NCBI RefSeq assembly: GCF_000330885.1
Contig: NC_020062.1
Coordinates: forward strand, 1,310,374 to 1,374,373
Source of the DNA: Rhizobium tropici CIAT 899
GTDB lineage: Bacteria; Pseudomonadota; Alphaproteobacteria; Rhizobiales; Rhizobiaceae
Length of the DNA stretch: 64,000 nucleotides
Reading direction: 5' to 3'
Shown: piece by piece, positions 19,475-28,202 of the stretch
Layout of the letters: every line of letters begins with the position of its first letter
Position numbering within the stretch: position 1 is the first letter of the stretch
Made by a program: the position numbers and the translations under genes
The notes under the pieces: generated by a model
Databases searched by the model: none
Seen by the model: the letters and a program-made list of their open reading frames with translations, nothing else
What the model was told of the DNA's origin: nothing

Positions 19475-21409
19475 ATGTCATTTCTCCAGAACGCCAAGAT
19501 CAAGACGAAAGTCCTCACGATCTTAATCCCGATCTGCCTGATCGGGATCGCAGGTGTCCTCGTCGTCTCGAACCAGTTCAGGGACACGGTTGGCACTTAC
19601 TCGAATTTTATCGCCAAGGATGAAACGGCAGCGGTGGAGATGTCCAGAGCCAGCCAGCGCATCACCGCCATGAGTTACAACGCCTACCAAATCCTGCAAT
19701 ATCCAGCAGAAGATCCGGCGATGTCGAGGTTCTCGAAGGATTACCAGGAGAACAAGCAAGTTCTTTTGCAGCGTTTCGCAAACGCCAGGCAAATGGTTCC
19801 GACAGAAGCAGATGCAATCGACAAGCTCGTCGCAAGGGCAAATGACATCATCGCTCTTACAGACCAAGCCGTGAAAGCCGGCCTGATAGACGATAACAAT
19901 AGCGCCTCCACGCTCTTGAAGCAGGTGGATCCGATGATCAATGACGAGGTCGTTTCCATTCGTCAGTGGCTCGACACGTTCAACAAGTCCCTCAACGACA
20001 AGAGCAACATGTTGGCAGAAGAGGCAAGCAGCACCATCGACGACGCTTTGATCGCGCTCGGCCTTCTCTTCGCTGCCGCCATCGCGATCGCTATTCTCGT
20101 TTCGGCACGCGGCATCGCCGCTCCCATCGAACGGCTGCGGGCACGTATGGTATCGCTCGCGGACGGCAAGACCGCCGAGCCTGTTTCAGGGATCGAGCGC
20201 AAGGACGAGGTCGGTCACATGGCGGCGGCCGTTGCCGTCTTTCGCGACGGTGCCATCGAGCGTCTGCGCCTGGAGCAGGAAGCCGCCGATGGCCGCAGCC
20301 TCTCCGAACGGGAAAGGCTGGAACGCGAGGCGCAGAAGGCCAAGGATGCCGCCGAGGCGCAATTTGCAGTCGACAGTCTGGCACAGGGCCTGGGAGAGCT
20401 CTCGAACGGTAACCTGACCTATCGCCTGGAGAAGCCCTTCGTCGCCCATCTCGATCGTCTAAGGATGGATTTCAACGCCTCGATGGAGAAGGTCGAGGAG
20501 ACCCTTGTCGCAGTGGGCCAAGGTGGTCAGGCCATTGCCGCCGGCGCCAATCAGATCCGCTCGGCAGCCGACGACCTTTCCAAACGCACCGAGCAGCAGG
20601 CGGCCTCGATCGAGGAGACGGCGGCAGCACTCGAGGAGATCACGACGACCGTCAAGGATTCCACCCGGCGCGCCGAAGAGGCAAGTTCGCTGGTCGGGCG
20701 CGCTCGCGTCGGCGCCGAAAAATCCGGCGAAGTCATGCAGGAAGCGATTTCAGCAATGGAGGCGATCTCGAAATCCTCGGGCGAAATTTCCAACATCATC
20801 GGCGTCATCGACGATATCGCCTTCCAGACGAACCTGCTGGCGCTGAATGCCGGCGTGGAGGCGGCGCGGGCCGGTGACGCCGGCAAGGGTTTTGCGGTCG
20901 TCGCGCAGGAAGTCCGCGAGCTCGCCCAGCGCTCCGCTACCGCGGCAAAGGAGATCAAGGCGCTCATTTCCACATCGGGCCAACAGGTCGGCAGCGGCGT
21001 CGATCTTGTCACCAGAACCGGGCAGTCTCTACAGCAGATCGTCAAGGAGGTGGAGGAAATCGACCGCAATGTACGGGCGATCGTCGAAGCAGCCCGCGAA
21101 CAGGCGACCGGCCTGCAGGAGATCAATACGGCCGTCAACAGCATCGACCAGGGAACGCAGCAGAATGCGGCCATGGTCGAGGAATCGACGGCTGCCAGCT
21201 ACAGCCTCGCCAAGGAGGTGACGGCGCTGAACGAGATTCTCGGTCAGTTCAATCTGCAAAAGGGGCGCTCGCATGCAAGACCGGCTGCAGCGACCGAACG
21301 CTCCAGCCCCGCCGCATCGCCGGCACGCTCGCTGCGAGCCAAGATTGCCGGCGCATTCGGGGGCTCCGGCGCTGCCACTGCGGCATTGCCATCCTGGGAA
21401 GAGTTTTGA
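19475..21409 (+). CDS. Methyl-accepting chemotaxis protein
   Basis: Transmembrane chemoreceptor of 644 residues that signals to CheA/CheW. Membrane segment 1 is about residues 13-34. A helical periplasmic sensor follows to about 190, then membrane segment 2 ([20 protein letters not shown]) and a HAMP domain at about 210-265. A long coiled linker leads to the signalling domain, whose hairpin tip reads [32 protein letters not shown]. The protein ends SWEEF, resembling the C-terminal pentapeptide that tethers CheR/CheB in some receptors. ATG at 19475 is preferred over 19445 because [13 protein letters not shown] matches family N-termini; the ribosome site is weak. Ligand unknown. Confidence 0.93.
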   Translation: MSFLQNAKIKTKVLTILIPICLIGIAGVLVVSNQFRDTVGTYSNFIAKDETAAVEMSRASQRITAMSYNAYQILQYPAEDPAMSRFSKDYQENKQVLLQRFANARQMVPTEADAIDKLVARANDIIALTDQAVKAGLIDDNNSASTLLKQVDPMINDEVVSIRQWLDTFNKSLNDKSNMLAEEASSTIDDALIALGLLFAAAIAIAILVSARGIAAPIERLRARMVSLADGKTAEPVSGIERKDEVGHMAAAVAVFRDGAIERLRLEQEAADGRSLSERERLEREAQKAKDAAEAQFAVDSLAQGLGELSNGNLTYRLEKPFVAHLDRLRMDFNASMEKVEETLVAVGQGGQAIAAGANQIRSAADDLSKRTEQQAASIEETAAALEEITTTVKDSTRRAEEASSLVGRARVGAEKSGEVMQEAISAMEAISKSSGEISNIIGVIDDIAFQTNLLALNAGVEAARAGDAGKGFAVVAQEVRELAQRSATAAKEIKALISTSGQQVGSGVDLVTRTGQSLQQIVKEVEEIDRNVRAIVEAAREQATGLQEINTAVNSIDQGTQQNAAMVEESTAASYSLAKEVTALNEILGQFNLQKGRSHARPAAATERSSPAASPARSLRAKIAGAFGGSGAATAALPSWEEF

Positions 21410-21457
21410 CCTTGCGGGGTTCGGCCCGTCCTTAAAAGATTGCCTGATTTAAAATCG

Positions 21458-21498
21458 AAGATCGCGGGAAGGTATTGACCTCCTTACCGCGATCTTCC
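21458..21498. terminator. Hairpin between convergent genes, probable terminator
   Basis: GAAGATCGCGG and CCGCGATCTTC form an 11-base perfect stem, extended inside by AAGG/CCTT. On the minus strand it is followed by a short T-rich run (GATTTTAAATC), so it could end the SulP/carbonic anhydrase transcript; on the plus strand it follows the chemoreceptor but lacks a T run. Confidence 0.5.
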
Positions 21499-21620
21499 CG
21501 GGCCGATGGTCATTGGGTGGACTTGGTTCCCAAAAACATGATGTTTCGCTTCTTCTGCTCGCCTTGCCCCCAACAAAGGGCAAGGCGTTGCCGCAAGCTG
21601 CCTGATATCTTAACCGACGG

Positions 21621-23147
21621 TCAGGCAACCTCTTCCGATAGTTTTTCAAAGATCGGCTTCAGCCGTCGATGGCGTCCGATCGGCGGATGCTCGATTTCGA
21701 CCAGGCGTCCCGATTTTTTCTGCCGTTTCAGCCATTCACGCAGGGTTTCGGCGCTCGTGTGGTCAAGATAATGCAGGCGAGCGCCGGCAATCCTGATCTT
21801 GCGACCCTCTGGAAGCGTTTCCAGCGCGTTGAGCAGGACGGGAACATCCTTGCATGTCGCCACACCGACGAGGTCGAGATGGATGGTTTCATCATCCTCC
21901 AATCTGTCGATAGCGAGCTTGCGGCGCAGATAGGGAAGGATTTCCAATATGGACAGTGCAAGACCGAGTGCCACGCCGACGAGCAGGTCCTGAAGCACCA
22001 CCATCGCCACCGTCGCGGTCCATATCCCGACGGGAACCCAGCCGTGATGATCGAAGAGGTGGCGGACATGATGGAGACTGATCAGCCGCCATCCCGTCAC
22101 CAGCAGCACCGCGGCAAGTGCCGTCAACGGCACCATTGCGAGCACCTGCGGCAGCAATGCCACCAGGCCAAGGATCCAAACACCGTGCAGCACGGCAGAT
22201 GCCCGGCTACGCGCGCCTGCCTGAATATTGGCGGACGACCTGACGATGACACCCGTGATCGGCAGTGCACCAAGCAAACCACAGAGCCCATTGCCGATGC
22301 CCTGCGCAAACAGCTCCTTGTTGAAGCGGGTCCGCACGCCATCATGCATGCGATCGACGGCGGCGGAAGACAATAGCGTTTCCGCGCTGGCGATCACAGC
22401 AATGACCAACGTCGCCAAGATGATACCGGGCTCGGCCATTCTGGCAAAACCCTCGAGCGTCGGCAGCGAAATGTTGTCGATGAGGGAGGACGGTACTTCC
22501 ACCCTGGCGATCGGCAGCTTCATGCCGGCCGTCAATATCGTGCCGGCAGCAACCCCCACCAGAGCACCGGGCACCAGCATCAATGGCTTCGGCCTGAACT
22601 TCTCCCAGGCGACCATGGCCAGCAAAGAAATCAACCCCACGAGGAGAGCAACCGATTCTCGAGTCAGTCCGGCGCCCCATACGCGACCAAGGGTCTGCTC
22701 CATGGCGGTGACGTTCTCGATGCCGCCGGCGGCAGGTCTTGCCCCCATCAGCACATGGACCTGACCAAGAATGATGAGGATGCCGATCCCGGCGAGCATG
22801 CCGTGAACCACCGCAGGCGAAATGGCCCGAAACCACGATCCGATCTTCAGGAATCCGGCAAGGCACTGCAGCAATCCCGCCACGATGAGAACCGGCCCGA
22901 GCATGGCAATGCCATATTGCTCGACGAAGCCGAAGACGATCACGGCGAGACCGGCCGCCGGCCCTGACACCTGAAGTGGAGATCCGGCCAAAAGGCCGAC
23001 GACGATGCCGCCGACAATGCCTGAAATGAGGCCCATGGCCACCGGAACGCCTGAAGCCACGGCAATCCCGAGGCACAGCGGTATGGCGACGAGAAACACG
23101 ACAAGCGACGATGCGAAGTCTCGCGAAACAACAGAGCTTGACATCAT
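21621..23147 (-). CDS. SulP-family anion transporter, probable bicarbonate/sulfate carrier
   Basis: Inner-membrane transporter of 508 residues with about 11-12 hydrophobic segments. Family marks include the early VAIPLCLGIAVASGVP helix, GSPLQVSGPAAGLAVIVFG, and the later GIGNGLCGLLGALPITGVIVRSSANI. A short STAS-like cytoplasmic domain lies at about 440-505 (AGARLHYLDHTSAETLREWL). The gene is 4 bases downstream of a beta carbonic anhydrase on the same transcript, which points to bicarbonate transport as in SulP-CA pairs; sulfate or another anion remains possible. ATG at 23147, followed by a second Met. Confidence 0.9.
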   Translation of the reverse strand: MMSSSVVSRDFASSLVVFLVAIPLCLGIAVASGVPVAMGLISGIVGGIVVGLLAGSPLQVSGPAAGLAVIVFGFVEQYGIAMLGPVLIVAGLLQCLAGFLKIGSWFRAISPAVVHGMLAGIGILIILGQVHVLMGARPAAGGIENVTAMEQTLGRVWGAGLTRESVALLVGLISLLAMVAWEKFRPKPLMLVPGALVGVAAGTILTAGMKLPIARVEVPSSLIDNISLPTLEGFARMAEPGIILATLVIAVIASAETLLSSAAVDRMHDGVRTRFNKELFAQGIGNGLCGLLGALPITGVIVRSSANIQAGARSRASAVLHGVWILGLVALLPQVLAMVPLTALAAVLLVTGWRLISLHHVRHLFDHHGWVPVGIWTATVAMVVLQDLLVGVALGLALSILEILPYLRRKLAIDRLEDDETIHLDLVGVATCKDVPVLLNALETLPEGRKIRIAGARLHYLDHTSAETLREWLKRQKKSGRLVEIEHPPIGRHRRLKPIFEKLSEEVA

Positions 23148-23151
23148 CAGC

Positions 23152-23841
23152 CTACTCCACAGCTTGCGGCATTACATGCGGACGACCACGACCGGTGACG
23201 GCGACGGGCAAGGGCCTGTCCTCATTGATATCTGTGAATCGGGCGGCCGCACCGTCATAAACGAGCACCTCCCCTGTCTCGATATCGAAAAACCAGCCAT
23301 GCAGCGCAATATCGTTGGTCGCCAGCTTGGCCGCGACCGAAGGATGCGTGCGCAGATGATCAAGCTGGACAACGACGTTTTCCATGGCGATGGCGCGAAC
23401 CCTTTGGCGCTCGGGCAGATCGGCAGGATAGGCTTCGCAAACGATCGAATGGGCAGCATGGCTGTGTTTCAGCCACGCTTTAACATTCGGCATCGGCTTC
23501 AGGAGATCGGGATGGCAAAGCCCTTTCATGGCGCCGCAATCGGAATGCCCGCACACGATGATATCGCGAACGCCCAGCGCGACGACGGCATATTCTATCG
23601 CCGATGATACGCCGCCATTGGCGGTGGAAAACGGAGGAACGATATTTCCGGCATTGCGGCAAACGAAAAGTTCACCGGGGCCGGATTGCGTGATCGTTTC
23701 AGGCATCACCCGGCTGTCGGCGCAGGAAATCATCAGCGCTTGTGGTTGCTGTCCCTCCTCCGCCAGCCTGCGATAAAGTGCTTGATGGTCGGGAAAGACG
23801 GCTCCGCGAAAGCTGGAGATACCCTTGAGCAAATCACCCAT
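23152..23841 (-). CDS. Beta-class carbonic anhydrase
   Basis: Interconverts CO2 and bicarbonate. 229 residues from ATG at 23841; zinc ligands Cys40 (SCADSRV), His99 and Cys102 (CGHSDCGAM) and the Asp42-Arg44 dyad are all present. The sequence AGNIVPPF and the segment IEYAVVALGVRDIIVCGHSDC are typical of the plant-like beta class. The longer frame to 23979 adds residues of no family likeness. It lies 4 bases before the SulP gene; the two probably work together in bicarbonate uptake or pH balance. A 7+7 inverted repeat about 126 bases upstream may control both. Confidence 0.93.
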   Translation of the reverse strand: MGDLLKGISSFRGAVFPDHQALYRRLAEEGQQPQALMISCADSRVMPETITQSGPGELFVCRNAGNIVPPFSTANGGVSSAIEYAVVALGVRDIIVCGHSDCGAMKGLCHPDLLKPMPNVKAWLKHSHAAHSIVCEAYPADLPERQRVRAIAMENVVVQLDHLRTHPSVAAKLATNDIALHGWFFDIETGEVLVYDGAAARFTDINEDRPLPVAVTGRGRPHVMPQAVE

Positions 23842-23966
23842 TGTCGAGTCCTTGTGATGGGCCGGACGGCAGGCAGGGGGCGTACCCATGCCCGGCGGGT
23901 TGGAATGCGCGATCATTTCGCAAGTGCGAGATAGGAACGGGCGACGGGAAGAAAATAGCGAAATCG

Positions 23967-23986
23967 AAATTAGTCGCATCTAATTT
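23967..23986. promoter_or_regulatory. Inverted repeat upstream of carbonic anhydrase operon
   Basis: AAATTAG-N6-CTAATTT, a perfect 7-base inverted repeat, lies in the 431-base divergent region 23842-24272 between carbonic anhydrase and the creatininase gene. The ATTAG...CTAAT form is compatible with a LysR- or MarR-type site. The rest of the gap shows no gene. Confidence 0.4.
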
Positions 23987-24272
23987 ATAAAAAACTTGTG
24001 AGTGGCTTGTGAGATGGTTTGAATCGACCCGCCATGCATATCGTGCCGCGCGCCGAAACGAAGCGACTTGGTTTCAGCAGTGGCAATCGGCACGGCGGTC
24101 AGGCGCCTTACCCAATGCAGAATGCTTCGGTTCCGGCATCGCTTCTGCCCTATCCCAAGTTTGCCCATCGGTCAGCGCACGCAAAAAGGCAGCGGCACGG
24201 CCGCAAATTGATGCTTTCCACCGTTACCATCCTTGCCGTATCCGTTGAGCAACCAGGTGCTGACGAGAGGAC

Positions 24273-25076
24273 ATGGCAATGACGAAGCCCTTCTATTGGA
24301 ACGAACTTAATACCCATGATTTCGCCGAGCTTTCGCCAGACACCACGATCGCGATCCTGCCGATCGCCTCGACGGAACAGCACGGTCCGCATCTGCCGAT
24401 CGCAACGGATGTCGCAATCGCTGAAGGCATGCTGGCGGAATTGAAGGTGCAGCGTCCGGACGATCTCGATTTTCTCGTGCTGCCTCTGCAGGAGATCGGC
24501 AAGGCCAACGAACATGTCTACGGTCCCGGCACGCTGTCGCTCCCCGCAGAGCTGCTGATCCCGGTCTGGACCGCCATCGGCGCGAAGGTGGCAGAGGCCG
24601 GCATCCGCAAGATGGTGATCGTGAATTCCCACGGCGGAAACGTGGATATTATGAGCATCGTCGCACGCGAACTGCGCGTGCGCTATCAGATGGCCGTCGT
24701 CGCCACGCAATGGACACGCTTCGGCACGCCCGACGGCATGATCGACGAACATGAACAGCGCTTCGGCATTCATGGCGGCGATGTCGAAACATCGCTCATG
24801 CTGCACTTCCGGCCCGAACTCGTGCGGATGGACAAGGCTGAGAATTTCGCCTCCAAGGCCGAATGGATGAAGGAGCATTCCAAATATCTGCAGCCTTTGC
24901 CCCCACATTCGCTCGCCTGGATCGCGCACGATCTCAATCCGAGCGGCGTCGTCGGCAATGCCGCCAACGGCACGGCGGAAAAGGGCGCGCTCATCTGCCG
25001 ACATGAGATCGCTGGCTTCATCGAGATGCTTCGTGATCTCCGCGATTACCCGCTAGCCAACCTCTATTCGAAATAG
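24273..25076 (+). CDS. Creatininase-family hydrolase
   Basis: Metal-dependent amide or lactam hydrolase of 267 residues. Ligand motifs of the creatininase fold are present: Glu35/His37/His40/Asp46 in STEQHGPHLPIATD, NSHGGNVD, and the Glu in IHGGDVETSLML. Family members act on creatinine, formylamino-pyrimidines, peptides of cofactors and keto-inositols, so the reaction cannot be read off. ATG at 24273, or 24279 after GAGAGG. It overlaps the 3' end of the LysR gene by 13 bases in convergent fashion. The LysR gene's other neighbour is the ABC/amidohydrolase operon, so this enzyme may belong to that pathway. Confidence 0.87.
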   Translation: MAMTKPFYWNELNTHDFAELSPDTTIAILPIASTEQHGPHLPIATDVAIAEGMLAELKVQRPDDLDFLVLPLQEIGKANEHVYGPGTLSLPAELLIPVWTAIGAKVAEAGIRKMVIVNSHGGNVDIMSIVARELRVRYQMAVVATQWTRFGTPDGMIDEHEQRFGIHGGDVETSLMLHFRPELVRMDKAENFASKAEWMKEHSKYLQPLPPHSLAWIAHDLNPSGVVGNAANGTAEKGALICRHEIAGFIEMLRDLRDYPLANLYSK

Positions 25077-26044
25077 GCGTCCGCGCGGCGGCGTTCGGAG
25101 GGCGGCATGATATGCCCCTTCTCCTGCAGCTCTTCCACCATGCCCGCAAGCTCGGCAAGCAGGTATTCGACGAAGAGGCTGGTCGCAGCGTCGAGTGGCG
25201 CTCGTGCACGGGCGACGAGCTTCATCGGTTGATGCCGCGAATGAGGCTCGGCGATCGGCCGGAAGACCAGCTCTCCCCGGCGGCACTCGGTAAGCACATC
25301 AAGGGGGTTGAGCAGTGTAAGCCCTGCCCCGCATTTTACCAGCTGCTTCAGCATTTCCGACGCATTGCTCTCCAGCACAGGTTCGACCTGCACGGAAAGA
25401 CGCGAAAGCATCAGATTGATGACCTCGCGCAGGCTCGTCCCGGGCTGCGCAAGCAATAGCCGCTCCTCCACGACATCGGCGAGATTGATGGGACCAGGCC
25501 CGATCAGCGGATGACCGGGCGGCAGGACGACGCCGATCGGTATGTCGAAATTGGCAAGGGAGCGAATGCCAGGCGTTGCCGGAATATTGAAGCCAAGCCC
25601 GAGATCCACTTCTCCGGAGACGACCGGCGCCATCGTCGTCGATCCGGCATCGTTGCGCAGCTGGACGAAGACCCTTGGATGCTCGGAAAGAAAGCGCGCG
25701 ATAATCTCGGGTAGCGGACCTGAGGCCAGGCCGACGGTGGCGACGATGCGAACCTTGCCCGCCTGCTGCATCTTGAGACTGCGAATGCGGCCCTCAAGCC
25801 GCTCGTAATTCTTCAGAACCTCGCGGATATGCTCGATACAGAGCTCGCCGGCCGCCGTCAGTCTGAGCCCGCGAGGCAGCCGTTCGAAAAGCGGCGCCCC
25901 CATTTCCTCTTCCAGCGCCAGGATCTGCCGGTTGATGGCCGATGAGGCCACATTGAGCCGTGCCGCCGCCTTGCGGATCGAGCCGCAGCGGGCGATTTCA
26001 TTGATATAGAGAAGCCGTCGCGAGTGCAGCATATCTGTCCCCAT
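25064..26044 (-). CDS. LysR-family transcriptional regulator
   Basis: One-component regulator of 326 residues (or 322 from ATG at 26032, which has GGGGA just upstream). The N-terminal helix-turn-helix reads SIRKAAARLNVASSAINRQI, followed by the linker helix and a two-lobed effector domain beginning near residue 95 (KVRIVATVGLASGPLPEI). It is divergent from the binding-protein gene at 26217 across 172 bases, the classic arrangement in which a LysR protein controls the neighbouring operon, and convergent with the creatininase gene. The inducer is probably the imported compound or an intermediate. Confidence 0.92.
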   Translation of the reverse strand: MGTDMLHSRRLLYINEIARCGSIRKAAARLNVASSAINRQILALEEEMGAPLFERLPRGLRLTAAGELCIEHIREVLKNYERLEGRIRSLKMQQAGKVRIVATVGLASGPLPEIIARFLSEHPRVFVQLRNDAGSTTMAPVVSGEVDLGLGFNIPATPGIRSLANFDIPIGVVLPPGHPLIGPGPINLADVVEERLLLAQPGTSLREVINLMLSRLSVQVEPVLESNASEMLKQLVKCGAGLTLLNPLDVLTECRRGELVFRPIAEPHSRHQPMKLVARARAPLDAATSLFVEYLLAELAGMVEELQEKGHIMPPSERRRADAYFE

Positions 26045-26093
26045 TGCTTAATTTTTGCCCAGACCGCACAATTTAGGCACAGACCCGGGAACA

Positions 26094-26110
26094 GATGCCG
26101 AAAAGGCATC
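26094..26110. promoter_or_regulatory. Inverted repeat in LysR/operon divergent region
   Basis: GATGCC-GAAAA-GGCATC, a perfect 6-base inverted repeat, sits about 107 bases before the binding-protein start. TGCC at 26057-26060 and GGCA at 26076-26079 form a second weaker dyad. Candidate LysR binding sites; short arms keep confidence low. Confidence 0.35.
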
Positions 26111-26216
26111 AATGCGCACGAATTTTGATGCTTTTCAAAGAGCGAAGCAACCGCTCAAATGCAGCAAATGGGCGCCAACCACGACGTCCCATGGCAGATA
26201 AGGGGAACAGTCAGCC

Positions 26217-27233
26217 ATGTATAAAGCCTTGAAGACAAAAACATTCTTTGCCGCCATGGGGCTTGCCGCCGCGATCATGGCCGCCGAGCCTGCAAATGCG
26301 CTCGATAAAGTAAGCTACGGCACGAACTGGCTTGCGCAAGCCGAGCACGGCGGTTTCTACCAGGCGGTTGCCGACGGCACCTACAAGAAATACGGCCTTG
26401 ATGTCACGATCGTCCAGGGCGGCCCCAACGCGGCCAATTCTGCCCTGCTGATCTCCGGCAAGCTGGATTTCTACATGGGCGGCCCGCAGCAGGAGATCGA
26501 TGCGGTCAAGCAGGGCATTCCGATCGTCGATGTCGCGGCGATCTTCCAGAAGGACCCGCAGGTTCTCATCGCGCATCCGGACGCCGGCGTGGAGAAGTTC
26601 GCAGATCTGGCCAAGCTGCCGACGCTGTTTCTGAGCAAGGACGGCTACATCACCTATTTCGAGTGGATGAAGGCGAACTTCCCGGGCTTCAAGGACGAAC
26701 AGTTCAAGCCCTACAATTTCAGCCCCGCACCCTTCCTTGCCGACAAGCAGTCCGCGCAGCAGGGTTATGTCACCTCCGAGCCCTATGAGATCGAGAAGCA
26801 GGCCGGCTGGAAGCCGAAGGTCTTCCTGATCGCAGATGCCGGCTACTCGCCCTATTCGACGATGATCACCGCGCAGAAGGCGCTGGTCGACAAGAACCCT
26901 GATCTCGTGCAACGTTTCGTCAATGCCTCGATCGAGGGCTGGTACAATTATCTCTACGGCGACAACAAGGCGGCCAACGAGCTGATCAAGAAAGACAATC
27001 CCGATATGACGGATGGCCAGATCGCCTATTCCATCGCCAAGATGAAGGAATACGGCATCGTCGAATCCGGCGAGGCCCTCGAAAAGGGCATCGGCTGCAT
27101 CACCGAGGCCCACTACAAGAAGTTCTTCGACGAGATGGTCCAGATCAAGCTCTTCGATGCCGACATCGACTACAAGAAGGCCTTCGATACGCAATTCGTC
27201 TGCAAGGGCTTCGGGATGTCGCTGAAGAAGTAA
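26217..27233 (+). CDS. ABC transporter substrate-binding protein, NMT1/ThiY-like
   Basis: Periplasmic binding protein of 338 residues of the SsuA/THI5 superfamily. Signal peptide at residues 1-28 (cut after ANA). The start of the mature chain, YGTNWLAQAEHGGFYQAVADG, resembles ThiY-type pyrimidine-precursor binding proteins (pattern W-x(5)-EHxGFY). Later YMGGPQQEIDAVKQGIPIV and SEPYEIEKQAGW fit the family. First gene of an operon with ATPase, permease, CodA-like amidohydrolase, FAD oxidase and quinone reductase; divergent from a LysR regulator. A pyrimidine-like or other N-heterocyclic ligand is inferred from the ThiY likeness and the amidohydrolase. Confidence 0.88.
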   Translation: MYKALKTKTFFAAMGLAAAIMAAEPANALDKVSYGTNWLAQAEHGGFYQAVADGTYKKYGLDVTIVQGGPNAANSALLISGKLDFYMGGPQQEIDAVKQGIPIVDVAAIFQKDPQVLIAHPDAGVEKFADLAKLPTLFLSKDGYITYFEWMKANFPGFKDEQFKPYNFSPAPFLADKQSAQQGYVTSEPYEIEKQAGWKPKVFLIADAGYSPYSTMITAQKALVDKNPDLVQRFVNASIEGWYNYLYGDNKAANELIKKDNPDMTDGQIAYSIAKMKEYGIVESGEALEKGIGCITEAHYKKFFDEMVQIKLFDADIDYKKAFDTQFVCKGFGMSLKK

Positions 27234-27241
27234 CATTGGCA

Positions 27242-27356
27242 CCTCCCCTCAAGGGGGAGGTCGCCGCAAAGCGGCGGGTGGGGGTGATAGCCTGAGATAG
27301 CAGCAGATCACCCCGCCCCGGAGCTTCGCTCCGACCCTCCCCCTCAAGGGGAGGGT
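27242..27356. repeat. Mosaic palindromic intergenic element (RIME-like)
   Basis: Between binding-protein and ATPase genes lie four adjacent hairpins: CCTCCCC/GGGGGAGG (27242-27260), CGCCGC/GCGGCG (27263-27277), CGGAGC/GCTCCG (27319-27333) and ACCCTCCCC/GGGGAGGGT (27334-27356). This dense arrangement is typical of rhizobial intergenic mosaic elements. In RNA it would fold strongly and may give more binding protein than downstream products. No second copy was noticed in the window. Confidence 0.7.
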
Positions 27357-27377
27357 GGATCAACAAAGAGCTAAACC

Positions 27378-28202
27378 ATGCTAGTGTCCGAAGCTACCAA
27401 ATCCACCCAAACCGAGACACGCAAGCGGCCGCTCGTCGTCATGGAACAGGTCTCCAAGGTCTTCTCCAACGGCACGCTGGCGCTGTCGGGCATGTCGCTC
27501 AATGTTGAAAGCGGCGAGTTCATCAGCCTGCTCGGCCCTTCCGGTTGCGGCAAGTCGACGGCCTTGCGCATCATCGCAGGCCTTGGTGGTGCCTCCAGTG
27601 GCAGGATCGATTGGCCGAGTTCGCGCATCAACGCCAAGGGCCTGCCGGAGGGCGATATCAGCTTCGTCTTCCAGGAACCGACGCTGCTTCCCTGGAAGAC
27701 TGTGTTTGGCAATGTCCATCTGCCCTTGAAGCTCAGGGGTATTTCGAAAGCGGCCGCTCACGACCAGATCATGGAAACACTGGCAACCGTCGGCCTTCAG
27801 GATTTTGCGCAAGCCTATCCGCGCGAATTGTCCGGCGGCATGAAGATGCGCGTTTCGATCGCCCGCGCCTTGGTGACGAAGCCGAAGCTGCTGTTGATGG
27901 ACGAGCCCTTCGCGGCACTCGACGAAATTACCCGACAGAAACTGAACGACGATGTTCTCAACCTTTGGCAGAAGACCGGCATTACCGTCATCTTCGTCAC
28001 ACATTCGGTCTATGAGTCCGCCTATCTCTCCAATCGTATCGTCGTCATGAAGGCACGACCAGGCCGCGTTCATAGCGATTTTCCGCTGAAAACCAGCGGC
28101 GAGCGCGATCCGCTTTATCGTTCGTCGGAAGAATATCGGCAGGTGTGCGAAAAAGTGTCCCGTTCCCTGATCGAGGCCATCGGCTGGCCGGAGGCCCATT
28201 GA
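27378..28202 (+). CDS. ABC transporter ATPase, SsuB/TauB-like
   Basis: Cytoplasmic ATPase of 274 residues powering the NMT1-type importer. Walker A LLGPSGCGKSTALRI near residue 55, Q-loop FQEPTLLPW, signature ELSGGMKMRVSIARAL, Walker B LLLMDEPFAALDE and switch His in IFVTHSVYESAYLS. The LPWKTVFGNV segment is typical of nitrate/sulfonate/taurine-type ATPases. Ribosome site AAGAG is close to ATG 27378. It follows a palindromic element and overlaps the permease start by one base (TGATG). Confidence 0.93.
   Translation: MLVSEATKSTQTETRKRPLVVMEQVSKVFSNGTLALSGMSLNVESGEFISLLGPSGCGKSTALRIIAGLGGASSGRIDWPSSRINAKGLPEGDISFVFQEPTLLPWKTVFGNVHLPLKLRGISKAAAHDQIMETLATVGLQDFAQAYPRELSGGMKMRVSIARALVTKPKLLLMDEPFAALDEITRQKLNDDVLNLWQKTGITVIFVTHSVYESAYLSNRIVVMKARPGRVHSDFPLKTSGERDPLYRSSEEYRQVCEKVSRSLIEAIGWPEAH

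Noticed and set aside
27242..27356. Palindromic cluster considered as a CRISPR array or rho-independent terminator
   Set aside because: No regular repeat-spacer pattern and no T run; it fits a mosaic palindromic element, and the operon continues downstream.
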